7,071 nucleotides of DNA from the NCBI GenBank assembly GCA_001796965.1, contig MGOA01000013.1, positions 1-7,071 of the forward strand, given 5' to 3'. The translations under genes were made by a program, and so were the position numbers. This document shows positions 5,835-7,071 of this stretch, piece by piece. Below the pieces are notes generated by a model that saw only the letters and a list, made by a program, of their open reading frames with translations, had not been told where the DNA came from and made no database searches. The stretch is from Chloroflexi bacterium RBG_16_64_43 (GTDB lineage: Bacteria > Chloroflexota > Anaerolineae > Anaerolineales > RBG-16-64-43). Within the stretch, counting starts at the first letter, position 1. Each line of letters opens with the position of its first letter.

Positions 5835-6224
5835 ATGCCCGAGTACGAGTTTCGCTGTATGGACTGTAAGCGCGTGGTTTCGTTCTACCTGACCATCGCT
5901 GAATACGAAAGCGCGGCCCCCGCCTGTCCGCACTGCGGCGGCGCCCAACTGCGCCGCAAGATCGGCCGGGTGCGCATGGCCCGCTCGGAAGAGTCACGCC
6001 TTGAGACGCTCTCCGACCCGTCTTCGTGGGGCGACGTGGATGAGAACGATCCCCAATCGATGGCGCGCATGATGCGACGCATGTCCCAAGAGACAGGCGA
6101 AGAAATGGGGCCTGAGTTCGATGATGCCGTCGACCGGCTGGAGGCGGGCGAAAGCCCGGACGAGGTGGAGAACTCCATCCCCGCGCTAGGCGGCGACGGC
6201 GGCAGCGACGACGACGACTTCTAG
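5835..6224 (+). CDS. FmdB-family zinc-ribbon protein with acidic tail
   Basis: This 129-residue protein begins with the FmdB/CxxC zinc ribbon: MPEYEFRC, with C8 and C11 (CMDC) and C31 and C34 (CPHC) as the four zinc ligands. FmdB was named as a putative regulator of formamidase; the biochemical role of the family is not established. Residues 39-55 are basic, residues 72-112 look helical and charged (SMARMMRRMS, then GPEFDDAVDRLEAGE), and the C-terminus is acidic, ending in DDDDF. The tail is longer than in minimal FmdB proteins of about 70-110 residues. The ATG at 5835 fits the MPxYEF family start and has GAGAGG upstream. The frame stays open back to 5436, but that part only shadows gmk. It is divergent from gmk and convergent with tmk, sharing the last four bases. 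Confidence 0.88.
   Translation: MPEYEFRCMDCKRVVSFYLTIAEYESAAPACPHCGGAQLRRKIGRVRMARSEESRLETLSDPSSWGDVDENDPQSMARMMRRMSQETGEEMGPEFDDAVDRLEAGESPDEVENSIPALGGDGGSDDDDF
6221..6224. other. Shared CTAG stop of two convergent genes
   Basis: The palindrome CTAG supplies TAG to the zinc-ribbon gene (6222-6224, plus) and TAG to tmk (6223-6221, minus), so the genes overlap tail to tail by four bases. No intergenic space remains for a terminator, so each transcript must run into the other gene. Confidence 0.9.
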
Positions 6225-6844
6225 CGCGACGTGAGCCAGACCTCCAGCCGCTCGCGCATTTGCTGCCACACCGCCTCGGCCTCCAGGCTGGCATCGACTA
6301 CCACCCAGCGCTTGGGCTCGGCCATCACCATTTGCGCGTATCCCGCCCGAACGCGTTCGTGAAACTCGATCTGGTAGGCGTCCAGGCGATTCCACTCATT
6401 GGTGCCGCGCCGCCGCGCCAGGCCGATGGCCACGGGCAAGTCGAGCAGCAACGTCAGGTCGGGTTTCAGGCCGCCGGTTGCGAACTCGGTGATGGCTTGT
6501 AAGTCCTCAAGCGGCAAACCCTGTCCGTATCCCTGATAGGCCAGCGACGAATCCGCGTAGCGATCGCAGACCACCGTGCCTCCCGAGGCCAGGTGTCCGC
6601 GGATGACCTCATTGACAATTTGCGCGCGCGAGGCCGAGTAGAGCAGCAATTCGGTGCGCGGGTGCATCGAGGTATTGCCCAGGTCGTGGAGCACCCTGCG
6701 AATCTGGTCGCCGATGAACGTCCCGCCGGGCTCGCGCGTGAGCAAGACCTGCCAGCCCTTTTGCCGCAGGTACTCCGCCAACCGCGGCGCCTGAGTCGAT
6801 TTGCCGCTGCCTTCAGGGCCTTCGAGCGTGATGAAGAGATTCAT
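6221..6844 (-). CDS. tmk: Thymidylate kinase (dTMP kinase)
   Basis: Tmk converts dTMP to dTDP with ATP, an essential step in dTTP supply. The 207 residues carry the P-loop EGPEGSGKST (8-17), REPGG (37-41), the substrate-binding DRYADSSLAYQGYG (94-107) and a lid region (144-170) containing RRRGTNEWNRLDAYQIEFHERVRAGY. PDLTLLLDLP (128-137) is the usual strand before the lid. Length and motifs agree with a complete, active enzyme. The ATG at 6844 lies three bases after the stop of the R3H-domain gene, with only a weak AGG before it, so reinitiation after the upstream gene is likely. Its TAG stop sits inside the CTAG shared with the convergent zinc-ribbon gene. Confidence 0.96.
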   Translation of the reverse strand: MNLFITLEGPEGSGKSTQAPRLAEYLRQKGWQVLLTREPGGTFIGDQIRRVLHDLGNTSMHPRTELLLYSASRAQIVNEVIRGHLASGGTVVCDRYADSSLAYQGYGQGLPLEDLQAITEFATGGLKPDLTLLLDLPVAIGLARRRGTNEWNRLDAYQIEFHERVRAGYAQMVMAEPKRWVVVDASLEAEAVWQQMRERLEVWLTSR

Positions 6845-6847
6845 GGC

Positions 6848-7071
6848 CTAATCCCGGAAGATGCGCACCCGCCGGTGCGGTTCCTTGCCGTAGGATTGGG
6901 AGAGCAGATTGGACTGGCGGGCTTGCTGGTGTTGCAGGCGGCGGATATACGCCGAGGCTGGCGTCAGGTCCACCGAACGCGTGCCAGTGAGCACATTCTG
7001 CACCGCGCGGCGCGTCTCCTCCATGGCCACCTCGAGCAGGCTGTCATCAGGCGCCGCGTGGTTGAGGTCGA
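6848..7071 (-). CDS. R3H-domain nucleic-acid-binding protein, probable Ycf45/SpoIIIAA-like ATPase (partial, C-terminus only)
   Basis: Only the last 74 residues are in the window; the frame is open to the right edge. The tail reads DLTPASAYIRRLQHQQA (41 to 25 residues from the end), then NLLSQSYGKEP and RRVRIF. This is the pattern of the R3H domain (R-x3-H, here R33/H29 counted from the end), a single-stranded nucleic-acid-binding module. An upstream acidic helix (DDSLLEVAMEETRRAVQNVL) fits the linker seen in AAA-type ATPases with a C-terminal R3H domain, related to chloroplast Ycf45 and SpoIIIAA. The ATPase part lies outside the window and is inferred. Methionines within this stretch are internal. 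The stop is three bases from the tmk start, so the two are cotranscribed. Confidence 0.65.
   Translation of the reverse strand, partial: DLNHAAPDDSLLEVAMEETRRAVQNVLTGTRSVDLTPASAYIRRLQHQQARQSNLLSQSYGKEPHRRVRIFRD

Noticed and set aside
6145..6158. CGGGC-GAAA-GCCCG hairpin as a terminator
   Set aside because: It lies within the zinc-ribbon coding region, has only five base pairs and has no following T-run.
1..7071. CRISPR array, tRNA, insertion sequence or phage genes
   Set aside because: No regularly spaced repeats, cloverleaf-like segment, transposase motif or terminal repeats were seen; nearly all of the window is accounted for by coding genes.

Overview
The window is a compact, GC-rich bacterial chromosomal segment of mostly housekeeping and metabolic genes. 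It has no sign of a mobile element, CRISPR array or RNA gene. I infer a member of the Chloroflexota or a nearby lineage. The clues are an R3H-domain protein just upstream of thymidylate kinase, a guanylate kinase whose P-loop reads GVGKDS, an FmdB-type zinc-ribbon protein with a long acidic tail, and an F420-dependent luciferase-like enzyme. This assignment comes from family recollection, not a search, and is moderate at best.

Right end (about 5745-7071): a minus-strand pair, the C-terminus of an R3H-domain protein followed 3 bases later by tmk. This pair converges on a plus-strand fmdB-like zinc-ribbon gene. The two convergent genes end on the same CTAG tetranucleotide. A 90-bp divergent intergenic region holding a TATAAT hexamer and a perfect 6-bp inverted repeat separates the zinc-ribbon gene from gmk.

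Centre (1171-5744): six tightly packed minus-strand genes read as one likely operon: guanylate kinase, rhomboid protease, hotdog thioesterase, F420-dependent oxidoreductase, M19 dipeptidase and a small four-helix membrane protein. gmk/rhomboid overlap by 4 bases (GTGA) and oxidoreductase/dipeptidase by 8 bases; the other gaps are 35-42 bases.

Left end (1-1170): a 191-bp intergenic region with its own TATAAT element and two back-to-back hairpins. The second hairpin contains the Shine-Dalgarno of a GTG-started FAD/NADPH oxidoreductase of the adrenodoxin-reductase/FprA type. That gene runs off the left edge.

Together the genes cover nucleotide supply (gmk, tmk), membrane proteolysis (rhomboid), CoA-thioester and peptide hydrolysis, and redox chemistry. 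I found no convincing new defence or mobile system. The most interesting signals are regulatory (the hairpin-masked Shine-Dalgarno and the inverted repeat in the divergent promoter) and the Asp in the Gmk P-loop.
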